64,000 bases of DNA from an uncultured Oscillospiraceae bacterium (lineage in GTDB: Bacteria > Bacillota > Clostridia > Oscillospirales > Oscillospiraceae). The notes beneath the pieces were generated by a model that was not told the origin of the DNA, did no database searches, and worked only from the letters and a program-made list of their open reading frames with translations. Below, one piece after another: positions 56,999-64,000 of this stretch. The stretch lies in NCBI GenBank assembly GCA_905233385.1, contig CAJOEH010000018.1, positions 1-64,000 of the forward strand. Reading direction: 5' to 3'. The position numbers were made by a program, and so were the translations under genes. Every line of letters starts with the position of its first letter. Within the stretch, counting starts at the first letter, position 1.

Positions 56999-59900
56999 TC
57001 AGTCAAACGGGTTGGGGTCCTTGTCGAGGATCTCCTGCGCGGCTTTCGCGCCTTCCGGGTCGAGGAAGCGGAACATCATCGTCGCGATCTGGGCGCGCGT
57101 CGCGTATTCCTGCGGCGCCAGACGTCCGTCTATGCCCGTGATGATGCCTTCGCCGATCGCCCACTTCATCGCGTCCAGCGCGTACTCGCTCACCCTGCGC
57201 GCGTCCACGTAGCCCGCCAGGTTGCCCTTCGCTTCCGGCTCGCCCGCGTAGCGGTACAGGATCGCCGCGAGCTGCTCGCGCGTGATGTAGCGGTACGGCG
57301 CGAATTCTTCCTCGGAGACGCCCTTGACAATCTCCTGATCCGCCGCCCACGCGACCGCGCTCGTGTACCATACGCCGCTCTCGACGTCCTCAAACGGGAT
57401 CTTCAGGCCCTTCGCGTTCGGTTCGCCCGCCGCGCGGTATACGATCGTGACCAGCATCGCGCGCGTCACCTTGCCGTTCGGCTCGAAGTGATCCGCGACC
57501 GTCTGGCCGGGTCTGCCGACGCCGTTCATCAGGCCGTGCTGCAGGCAGTAGTCGATACCGAAGCGGTACCAGCCTTCCTTGTCCAGATCCACGAAGCTCG
57601 CGTACAGCGGAGCGTCCGGGTTGACCGGCTCGTCGCCGCCCTGGTTGTAGTTCGGGTCGGCTGCGCCGCAGTTCGAGCAGACGCCGTTCACATAGTTGTG
57701 GCTCGCCAGCTCGGTGAAGTCCGTGCGGTAGCTGTCGCCGCACTTGCTGCACTTATGCAGGATGTAGCCCGGCTCCGTGCAGGTCGCCGCGACCTTCGTT
57801 TCCACGTAGGTGTGCTGGCAGCCGCCCGTCGGGGTGAAGGGCTCGGTCGGTTCGGTCGGAGCGGTCGGATCGGTCGGATTCGTCGGGGTCGTCGGGGTGA
57901 CGGAGCCGCCGCCGTTCTTCACGAAGAACTGCCAGCCGAAGTCCTTGGCCTTCGCCGTGGGATCGCTGGAGGAGTAGCCGGAGACGTTGGTCTTATCCTT
58001 GCTGGAATTGTAGTAGCACTCGATATAGGCAGGACCGTAGCTGTTGGAGAAGGTGGCGTGCTGGATGTAGGCCAGGCCGTCCGTCCAGGTGACCTTCCAC
58101 TTGCCGTCCGCGCCTTCATAATTCGCGTCGTTCGTCAGCTCGAAGTAGTTTCCGGAGACCCAGCAGACGATCTTGTCCGCGCCGTTTGTGAAGCTGAACG
58201 TGCCGTCGCCGTTGTCCACAACCGTCCATACCAGCGCGGAAGACGGCTCGTAGATCTTGTTGCCGGTCGGCTGAACGGCTTCGGGAACGAGATACCAGTT
58301 GTTGTCGTTCTCGTCCTTGATCGCCATACCGTGGCCAGGGCTGTAGATAACGACCTCGTCGCCGCCCTTGATGGACGAGGAGAGGACGAAGCTGCCGTCC
58401 GGCGCCTCAGTCGGCTCGGTGGGAGCAGTGGTCGGCTCCGTCGGCGCCGTCGTCGGCTCCGTCGGCGTCACAGAGCCGCCGCCCAGACGGAAGATCATGT
58501 ACTCGTACGCGCCGCCGCCGTTGCCGATGCCGTAGGTGGTGAAGTTGCCGCCGTAGAATTCGAGATACTGGTTGTAGTTGCCGTTATAGGCGGCGTTGAC
58601 GCAGTGGACGTGGACGACGCCGTTGCTCGGCGTATTGACCGCCTCGAACTCCCACTGGGCGTAATCGGTCTCCGTGCCGCTCATGGTCAGGCTGTTGCCG
58701 GTCTGTCCGTAGGTCATGAACTTGCCGTCCGCGTCGAGGAAGCGGAACTTGCCGTCGCTGCCCTTCTTGACGCGGAAGATCGCGGTCGCGTCGTTCGTGC
58801 CGATCTGCTTGCCGCCGCTGTTGACGTCGGCGGAAGGCGCGAGCTTCGTGCCTTCGATGTTCGCGGTGACGAGCTGGCTGCCTGCGATGTGGAAGATCAG
58901 GATCTGATCGCCGTCGGAGAGGGTTGACGGATCGTCGACGAGCGTGCCGATATAGGCGCCCGTCGCGGTACCGCCGCCGCCGATCTCGCCGGTGTAGATG
59001 AGCGACCAGCTCGAAGGCGCGGGGCTGACGCCGCCCTTGCTCGCAGTCTCCGCGGTGATGAATTCGGCGATCAGGTCGGGCACGGAGCCGACGCTGTCGT
59101 CCACCTGCGACCAGATGGCGTCCTCGGTGGAGTAGGCGGCGAACGGGCCGTTGCCGAGGTGGTAGTTGTTGATCGCCATGATGTAGGTCTTGTTCAGATC
59201 GAAGGCTCTGCCGTCGGCGAACTTGCTGATGACGACGCGGCTGCCGACTTCCTTGGACATGTCGTAGACAAAGTCCAGACCGTAGAAGATCGGGTTCGTG
59301 AAGTCGTCGCCCTTCGTGCCGTAGGTCGGCGTTCCGCTCATGGTGTTGACGCTCAGCCGCTCGGAAGCGACGAACTCCATGATGTCCTTGATCTGCTGAC
59401 CGGTCAGCGGGACCAGATAGAGGGTGTTGTCGTATTTATAGAGCTTGTAGATATCCTTCATGGACATCTCGCCCGCGGCGACCTTGTAGTTGCCGCTGAT
59501 GACCATGGAGGTCGCGGAGAAATCGACCGTTATGTGATCCAGGCCGGTCTTCGCTTTCAGCGCGGCGATCTCGTCCGCCGTGCGGTACTTCTGCGCGAGA
59601 TAGTAGGTGCCGCGGTCGATCTGCGCGCGGTTGATGAGATCCATCGCGTCGCTCTGCGCGAGATAGTAGTTGGAGACGGTGTTCCACGTGCCGACGAGCT
59701 TGCCGACGCTGCGGTTGACGTAGACCTCCGCCGCCTCGGCGTAGGGACGGATCTTCTCTTTCAGCGCGGCGTCCGCGGAGGCACTGCTCAGGGCGATGTC
59801 CTTGTGCTCCTTGACATATACGCCGCTGTCGGTGATGCCGAAGGTGGTGCAGGTCAGGTTGCCGCCGCCGCCGTTGACCACGAGGACGTCCTTGCCGGCC

Positions 59901-60799
59901 TTGTCCTTGTAGGTGTTGCCGGAGTAACTCGAGGAGTGGTCGTGACCGGCGATCACGAGGTCGATGTCCGTGTTGTTGGCGATCATGGACAGGACCTGGT
60001 TCTCGGAGTTCGAGCCGAAGACGATGTCGTCCGGCGCGACGGCAGCGCCGAGACCGGAATGGTAGGAGATGATGATCGCGTCGGCGCCCTTCGCCTTGAC
60101 TTCTTTGATGTACTTATCGGCCTCCCAGGCGATCGAGCCGTGGGCGTTGTCCGGGTGGCTGAAGACGATGCCGGGGTAGTTGTCGGACACGTCCCAGCGC
60201 GGGCAGTCGGTGTTCTCAAAGCCGATGATCGCGACCTTGACCGTCTTGCCGCCGGCGGTGATCTCCTTGATCAGATAGGGCGTGAAGACGTTGGTGCCCG
60301 CGGCGTGGACGCCGTCGGTGCCGTCATAGTACAGGTTGGCGCAGAGCGTGGAAACGCCCTTCGAGGTCAGATAGGAGCGGGTCTGCTCCATGACGTCCCA
60401 GCTGTAGTTGAACTCGTGGTTGCCGATGACGGAGATGTCATATTTGATCTCCGCCAGACACAGCGCCATCGGGTTGGGATCGGTCGTCTCGCCGGCCTTG
60501 AGCTGGGTCAGGTGGTAGCCGGAGATCGGCGTGCCCTGATAGAGATCGCCGTTGTCGATCAGGATGACGTTGGATTTGGAATTGCGGACGGAAGCGACCG
60601 CGGAGGAAACGTTCAGCATGGAGTTGCTGACGCTGCCGCCGGTCAGGAGGTTGACGTCCCAGCAGCGGCCGTGCATGTCGGTGGTGGAGAGGATGGTGAA
60701 CTCTCCGAGGTCCGCTGCAGACGCGGCGGCCGGGATCATGCACAGAAGCAGCGCGAGCATACAGAGAAGGGCAAGGCCCCGCTTCAGAAGATGGTTCAT
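56999..60799 (-). CDS. Giant SLH-anchored 5'-nucleotidase/2',3'-cyclic phosphodiesterase-like protein
   Basis: 1266 residues. Signal peptide (about 1-28); metallophosphoesterase domain with TTDMHGR, IDNGDLYQGTP, VIGNHEFNYS and VIAGHDHSS (about 35-300); 5'-nucleotidase C-terminal domain (about 365-560); two repeat domains of about 160 residues each with (TEPT)n linkers; a Cys-rich segment with paired KCSKCGDSYRT and VCSNCGAA motifs (about 1010-1065); and three SLH repeats. Such enzymes release nucleosides and phosphate from external nucleotides. Strong SD (AAGGAGG). Monocistronic. Confidence 0.93.
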   Translation of the reverse strand: MNHLLKRGLALLCMLALLLCMIPAAASAADLGEFTILSTTDMHGRCWDVNLLTGGSVSNSMLNVSSAVASVRNSKSNVILIDNGDLYQGTPISGYHLTQLKAGETTDPNPMALCLAEIKYDISVIGNHEFNYSWDVMEQTRSYLTSKGVSTLCANLYYDGTDGVHAAGTNVFTPYLIKEITAGGKTVKVAIIGFENTDCPRWDVSDNYPGIVFSHPDNAHGSIAWEADKYIKEVKAKGADAIIISYHSGLGAAVAPDDIVFGSNSENQVLSMIANNTDIDLVIAGHDHSSSYSGNTYKDKAGKDVLVVNGGGGNLTCTTFGITDSGVYVKEHKDIALSSASADAALKEKIRPYAEAAEVYVNRSVGKLVGTWNTVSNYYLAQSDAMDLINRAQIDRGTYYLAQKYRTADEIAALKAKTGLDHITVDFSATSMVISGNYKVAAGEMSMKDIYKLYKYDNTLYLVPLTGQQIKDIMEFVASERLSVNTMSGTPTYGTKGDDFTNPIFYGLDFVYDMSKEVGSRVVISKFADGRAFDLNKTYIMAINNYHLGNGPFAAYSTEDAIWSQVDDSVGSVPDLIAEFITAETASKGGVSPAPSSWSLIYTGEIGGGGTATGAYIGTLVDDPSTLSDGDQILIFHIAGSQLVTANIEGTKLAPSADVNSGGKQIGTNDATAIFRVKKGSDGKFRFLDADGKFMTYGQTGNSLTMSGTETDYAQWEFEAVNTPSNGVVHVHCVNAAYNGNYNQYLEFYGGNFTTYGIGNGGGAYEYMIFRLGGGSVTPTEPTTAPTEPTTAPTEPTEAPDGSFVLSSSIKGGDEVVIYSPGHGMAIKDENDNNWYLVPEAVQPTGNKIYEPSSALVWTVVDNGDGTFSFTNGADKIVCWVSGNYFELTNDANYEGADGKWKVTWTDGLAYIQHATFSNSYGPAYIECYYNSSKDKTNVSGYSSSDPTAKAKDFGWQFFVKNGGGSVTPTTPTNPTDPTAPTEPTEPFTPTGGCQHTYVETKVAATCTEPGYILHKCSKCGDSYRTDFTELASHNYVNGVCSNCGAADPNYNQGGDEPVNPDAPLYASFVDLDKEGWYRFGIDYCLQHGLMNGVGRPGQTVADHFEPNGKVTRAMLVTIVYRAAGEPNAKGLKIPFEDVESGVWYTSAVAWAADQEIVKGVSEEEFAPYRYITREQLAAILYRYAGEPEAKGNLAGYVDARRVSEYALDAMKWAIGEGIITGIDGRLAPQEYATRAQIATMMFRFLDPEGAKAAQEILDKDPNPFD

Positions 60800-60839
60800 A
60801 AAAAAGTGCCTCCTTCAGCTATCATAATTCTACAATTAT

Positions 60840-60868
60840 ATTTTAACGTATTTGCCCGCACCATGCAA
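60840..60868 (-). promoter_or_regulatory. Sigma-A promoter for the 5'-nucleotidase
   Basis: Minus strand TTGCAT, 17 nt, TAAAAT; 40 nt upstream of the start. Confidence 0.75.
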
Positions 60869-61009
60869 GGAAGGAAGCGTACGATTTCCGAAATTAGGCA
60901 AAGTAGACAATTTCCCGCCCGCGCGGCAGGCAAAACGCCCCTTGAAACAGGAATAATTTGTCGCTTTGCACAAAAACGCTTTGGAGGGATACCAACTCTC
61001 TGTCATTTA

Positions 61010-61018
61010 TGATATAAT
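61010..61018 (+). promoter_or_regulatory. Extended -10 promoter for the kinase-glpK pair
   Basis: TGA-TATAAT 32 nt upstream of the ATG; weak -35. Confidence 0.55.
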
Positions 61019-61050
61019 AATTTGGATTTCTTGAAAGTGAGGCGAAAAGC

Positions 61051-61968
61051 ATGACGACTGATCAACTGACCGCCCTTCTGACGGCAGACCCTGCCGCGGT
61101 GATCGAGAGCGACCGGCGGTTTTACTATAAGCAGATCATGCAGGCGGTGGACATCATCTCCGCCAACGCGAGCAAGCGTCCGGTCATCCTGCTGTCCGGC
61201 CCCTCCGGCTCGGGCAAGACGACGACGGCTCTGCTGATCGAGCGCGAGCTCGACCGGCGCGGAATGGAGACGCACACCCTGTCGATGGACGAATACTTCT
61301 CTCCGCTGACGACGGAGGAAAAGGAGCTCCTGCGGCAGAACAAGCTGGATCTGGAGAAGCCGACCCGCGTGGATATTCCGTTCTTTCAGCAGCAGCTCGG
61401 GCAGATCCTGAACGGCGAGGAGATCCTTCTGCCGCGCTATGACTTCCACGAAAGCAAGCGCTACTTCGACGGCAGAACGCTCCGCCGCCATCCCGGCGAG
61501 CTGGTCATCATGGAGGGCATCCACGCCCTCAACCCCGACGTCACGGGCTATGCGAATCAGACGACGAGAGTCTACGTCAGCGTCCGCACCCGCATCACCA
61601 CGAAGGACGGCACGACCCTGCACCCGTCGAAGATCCGCCTGGCGCGCCGTCTGCTCCGCGACCGCACCGGCAGAGGCCGCGCCCTGACGGAGACCATCGG
61701 GATGCGCGAGCGGGTCGACATCGGCGAGCGGAAGTACATCATGCCCTTCAAGCAGAACGCGCATTGCAGCATCGACTCGTTCTTCTCGAGCGAGATGAGC
61801 GTCTACCGCGACTATCTGCTGAACGATCTGGAGGAGCTGCTGCCGGACTACCCCGATCTTGCCGACCTCGTGCAGGTGCTGCGCGAGATCCCGTCGGTAC
61901 CGGAGGAGCTGATCCCGCGCGATTCGCTCCTGCGCGAGTTCATCGGCGGCAGCGAACTGAACTATTGA
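61051..61968 (+). CDS. Uridine kinase-like P-loop kinase
   Basis: 305 residues. Walker [16 protein letters not shown] at about 50-64, SMDEYFSPL (substrate Asp), [15 protein letters not shown] and [11 protein letters not shown] (Walker B region) match the uridine kinase/phosphoribulokinase family; the C-terminus is longer than in Udk. The natural substrate may be a nucleoside or another sugar alcohol. GTGAGGCG precedes the ATG; glpK follows 16 nt later. Confidence 0.85.
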   Translation: MTTDQLTALLTADPAAVIESDRRFYYKQIMQAVDIISANASKRPVILLSGPSGSGKTTTALLIERELDRRGMETHTLSMDEYFSPLTTEEKELLRQNKLDLEKPTRVDIPFFQQQLGQILNGEEILLPRYDFHESKRYFDGRTLRRHPGELVIMEGIHALNPDVTGYANQTTRVYVSVRTRITTKDGTTLHPSKIRLARRLLRDRTGRGRALTETIGMRERVDIGERKYIMPFKQNAHCSIDSFFSSEMSVYRDYLLNDLEELLPDYPDLADLVQVLREIPSVPEELIPRDSLLREFIGGSELNY

Positions 61969-61984
61969 CAGAGAGGGACAAAAG

Positions 61985-63475
61985 ATGAAAAAATACATCG
62001 TCGCATTGGACCAGGGCACGACTTCCAGCCGCGCCATCATCTTTGACCGTTCGCAGAACATCATCGACAGCGCGCAGCGGGAGTTCGCCCAGATCTATCC
62101 GCGCGCGGGCTGGGTGGAGCACGATCCGATGGAGATCTACTCCGCGCAGTACGGCGTGATGATGGAGGCGATCACGCACAGCGGCATCGACCTCGAGGAG
62201 ATCGCCGCGATCGGCATCACGAATCAGCGCGAGACGACGATCGTCTGGGAGAAGGCGACCGGCAGACCGATCTACAACGCGATCGTCTGGCAGTGCCGCC
62301 GCACGGCGGAGATCTGCGACAGCCTGCGCGCGCAGGGGCTGGAGCCCTATATCCGCGAGACGACCGGCCTGGTGCCGGACGCGTACTTCTCCGCGACGAA
62401 GATCAAATGGATCCTGGACCACGTGGAGGGCGCGAAAGAACGCGCCAAGCGCGGCGAGCTGCTGTTCGGCACGGTCGATACCTGGCTTCTGTGGAAGCTG
62501 ACCGGCGGCAAGGTGCACGCGACGGACTATACGAACGCCTCGCGGACGATGCTCTTCGACATCCACAAGCTGCGCTGGGACGAGAAGATCGCCGCCGCGC
62601 TGGACATCCCGCTGTGCATGCTGCCGGAGGTGCGCGACAGCAGCGGCGTCTTCGGCGTCTGCAACGTGCAGGGCTGCGAGATCCCGATCGCGGGCATCGC
62701 GGGCGACCAGCAGGCCGCCCTGTTCGGCCAGTGCTGCTTCGACCGCGGCGACGCGAAGAACACCTACGGCACGGGCTGCTTCCTGCTGATGAACACCGGC
62801 GAGGAGGCCTGCGCGAGCCGCCACGGCCTCGTCACGACGATCGCCGCCGGCCTGAACGGAAAGATCACCTACGCCCTCGAGGGCAGCGTCTTCGTCGGCG
62901 GCGCGGTCATCCAGTGGCTGCGCGACGAGATGCGCTTCCTGCGCGAGGCGTGCGACGCGGAGTACTTCTCGAAGAAGGTCTCCTCGACCGAGGGCGTCTA
63001 CTTCGTGCCCGCCTTCGCGGGACTCGGCGCGCCGCACTGGGACATGTACGCGCGCGGCGCGATCGTCGGCATCACCCGCGGCACGCGGCCGGAGCACATC
63101 ATCCGCGCCGCGCAGGAGTCCATCGCCTATCAGAGCATGGAACTGGTGGAGGCGATGGAGAAGGACATCGGCGAAGAGCTGCACGAACTGAAGGTGGACG
63201 GCGGCGCGAGCCGCGACGCCTTCCTGATGCAGTTCCAGGCGGACGTGCTGAACAAGACGGTCCTGCGGCCCGTGGTAAGGGAGACGACCGCCCTCGGCGC
63301 GGCGTATCTCGCGGGGCTCGCGACCGGCGTGTGGAGCAGTCAGGAGGAGATCCGCAGCCTGTGGAAATGCGACGTGCAGTTCAACCCGAAGATGAGCGAG
63401 GCGAAACGGCAGGCCGGCAAGCGCGGCTGGGCGAAGGCGGTCGGCCGCAGTCTTGACTGGGAGGAACACGGCTGA
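61985..63475 (+). CDS. glpK: Glycerol kinase
   Basis: 496 residues, exactly family-sized. [33 protein letters not shown], the [14 protein letters not shown] substrate segment, [12 protein letters not shown] and [18 protein letters not shown] are all canonical FGGY/GlpK motifs. It phosphorylates glycerol to glycerol-3-phosphate. AGAGGGAC precedes the ATG. No glpF or glpD is adjacent; it shares a transcript with the uridine-kinase-like gene. Confidence 0.97.
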   Translation: MKKYIVALDQGTTSSRAIIFDRSQNIIDSAQREFAQIYPRAGWVEHDPMEIYSAQYGVMMEAITHSGIDLEEIAAIGITNQRETTIVWEKATGRPIYNAIVWQCRRTAEICDSLRAQGLEPYIRETTGLVPDAYFSATKIKWILDHVEGAKERAKRGELLFGTVDTWLLWKLTGGKVHATDYTNASRTMLFDIHKLRWDEKIAAALDIPLCMLPEVRDSSGVFGVCNVQGCEIPIAGIAGDQQAALFGQCCFDRGDAKNTYGTGCFLLMNTGEEACASRHGLVTTIAAGLNGKITYALEGSVFVGGAVIQWLRDEMRFLREACDAEYFSKKVSSTEGVYFVPAFAGLGAPHWDMYARGAIVGITRGTRPEHIIRAAQESIAYQSMELVEAMEKDIGEELHELKVDGGASRDAFLMQFQADVLNKTVLRPVVRETTALGAAYLAGLATGVWSSQEEIRSLWKCDVQFNPKMSEAKRQAGKRGWAKAVGRSLDWEEHG

Positions 63476-63508
63476 TCCCTTGAAAATACAGCCTTTTCAG
63501 GCAGTCAA

Positions 63509-63548
63509 CCGGCGGTTGGATCCCGTTTTTTCGGAATTTAACCGCCGG
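63509..63548. other. Inverted repeat after glpK
   Basis: CCGGCGGTT and AACCGCCGG separated by 22 nt that contain a T run. Could be the glpK terminator or an operator for the XRE gene. Confidence 0.5.
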
Positions 63549-63552
63549 ATGC

Positions 63553-63581
63553 TTGCTTTTTTCGCCGTTGTGTGACATAGT
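63553..63581 (+). promoter_or_regulatory. Possible promoter for the XRE regulator
   Basis: TTGCTT, 17 nt, CATAGT; 28 nt upstream of the ATG. Only a moderate -10. Confidence 0.5.
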
Positions 63582-63609
63582 AAAGTTACCACCAAGGAGG
63601 GGGATACAT

Positions 63610-64000
63610 ATGAATTACGGAACTTTAGGCGACCGCATCAAATTTCACCGCAAGCGCCTCGGCATGACGCAGGAACAGCTTGCCGTACGCATGGGCGTGA
63701 GCGCGCAGGCGGTCAGTAAATGGGAAAACAATCTGAGCTGTCCGGACATCTCGGTCCTGCCGGACCTCGCCCAGGTCTTCGGCATCTCCGTGGACGAGCT
63801 GCTCGGCAAGGGCGGCGCGGCCCGCGAGGCGGAGATCGTCGACGCGGAGGAGGAAAAGGAAGAAAGCGGCTATACCTGGAGCTGGAAATACGAGAGCAAA
63901 AAGGGCGGCATCCTGTTCGCGATCTATATTCTGATCGTCGGCGTGCTGCTCCTGCTGCGGACCATCGTCCCGGCGATGGATATCTCCGTCTGGACGATCC
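63610..64000 (+). CDS. XRE-family HTH regulator with membrane segment (cut by right edge)
   Basis: At least 130 codons; AAGGAGGGGG precedes the ATG. Residues about 7-62 form an XRE helix-turn-helix (IKFHRKRLGMTQEQLAVRMGVSAQAVSKWEN). An acidic linker (AEIVDAEEEKEES) and a membrane helix (GILFAIYILIVGVLLLL) follow, so this is a membrane-tethered DNA-binding protein of unknown signal. Not in the ORF track because it runs off the window. Confidence 0.88.
   Translation, partial: MNYGTLGDRIKFHRKRLGMTQEQLAVRMGVSAQAVSKWENNLSCPDISVLPDLAQVFGISVDELLGKGGAAREAEIVDAEEEKEESGYTWSWKYESKKGGILFAIYILIVGVLLLLRTIVPAMDISVWTI

Noticed and set aside
56807-61012. Long plus-strand ORFs (706 and 617 aa) opposite the 5'-nucleotidase
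   Set aside because: Shadows of the true gene; the (TEP)n linkers give repetitive antisense peptides.

Overview
The window looks like chromosomal DNA of a GC-rich, spore-forming gut-type Clostridia, most likely Oscillospirales/Oscillospiraceae; this is an inference from content, not a database match. The evidence is the forespore sigma factor SigG, the spore-coat ATPase SpoIVA, a YlmC/YmxH protein, several secreted proteins that end in S-layer homology (SLH) domains with threonine-glutamate-proline linkers, FakA next to an Asp23 protein, strong GGAGG ribosome binding sites and many sigma-A promoters with 16-17 nt spacers. GC is high throughout the genes; intergenic DNA is full of short hairpin-forming repeats.

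Layout. 1-6.9 kb is a minus-strand operon (gpmI, Asp23, fakA, ATP-grasp, PHP phosphoesterase, polysaccharide deacetylase that runs off the left edge). 6.9-12.4 kb holds a membrane protein, rpsT, sigG, a Na/Pi cotransporter and a MITE-like element. 12.4-20.4 kb has pckA, an LRR/SLH surface protein, an SLH-anchored L,D-transpeptidase and a split M18 aminopeptidase. 20.5-25.1 kb is a YdjI/YdjG/YdjH-like membrane-associated cluster whose TPM gene runs out of frame into a DUF6935 remnant. 25.2-33.2 kb has small enzymes, a geranylgeranyl-reductase-like flavoprotein with a ferredoxin, a flotillin behind a probable yybP-ykoY (Mn2+) riboswitch, a gate-domain transporter and two small membrane proteins. 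33.0-33.9 kb is a tRNA-Val integration scar with an integrase remnant and a hairpin mosaic. 34-40 kb carries pyrF, a histidine phosphatase-GNAT fusion, spoIVA, an RNA methyltransferase and a diacylglycerol-kinase-like gene. 40-45 kb has a Gx/QueT transporter operon, TraX, ylmC, rpsB and tsf. 45-47 kb is a small toxin/immunity island. 47-57 kb contains three unknown proline-rich genes, a YfcE-like phosphodiesterase, coaX, a lysozyme-SLH protein, truA, an ArsC-like gene, cca and guanine deaminase. 57-64 kb has a giant SLH 5'-nucleotidase, a uridine-kinase-like gene, glpK and a truncated XRE regulator.

How it fits together. Much of the window is housekeeping metabolism and translation interleaved with cell-surface biology: five (partly) SLH-bearing proteins suggest an S-layer-type envelope carrying peptidoglycan-modifying and nucleotide-scavenging enzymes. 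Sporulation genes are scattered. The observations I would check first are (i) the inverted repeat that buries the spoIVA ribosome binding site only in transcripts starting upstream of its sigma-E-like promoter, (ii) a DUF4417 protein ending in a polymorphic-toxin-like domain, overlapped by a broken immunity-like gene with a second broken copy nearby, (iii) the Mn-riboswitch-like leader before flotillin, and (iv) mosaic arrays of different hairpins joined by one constant spacer, one of them inside the tRNA-Val integration scar.
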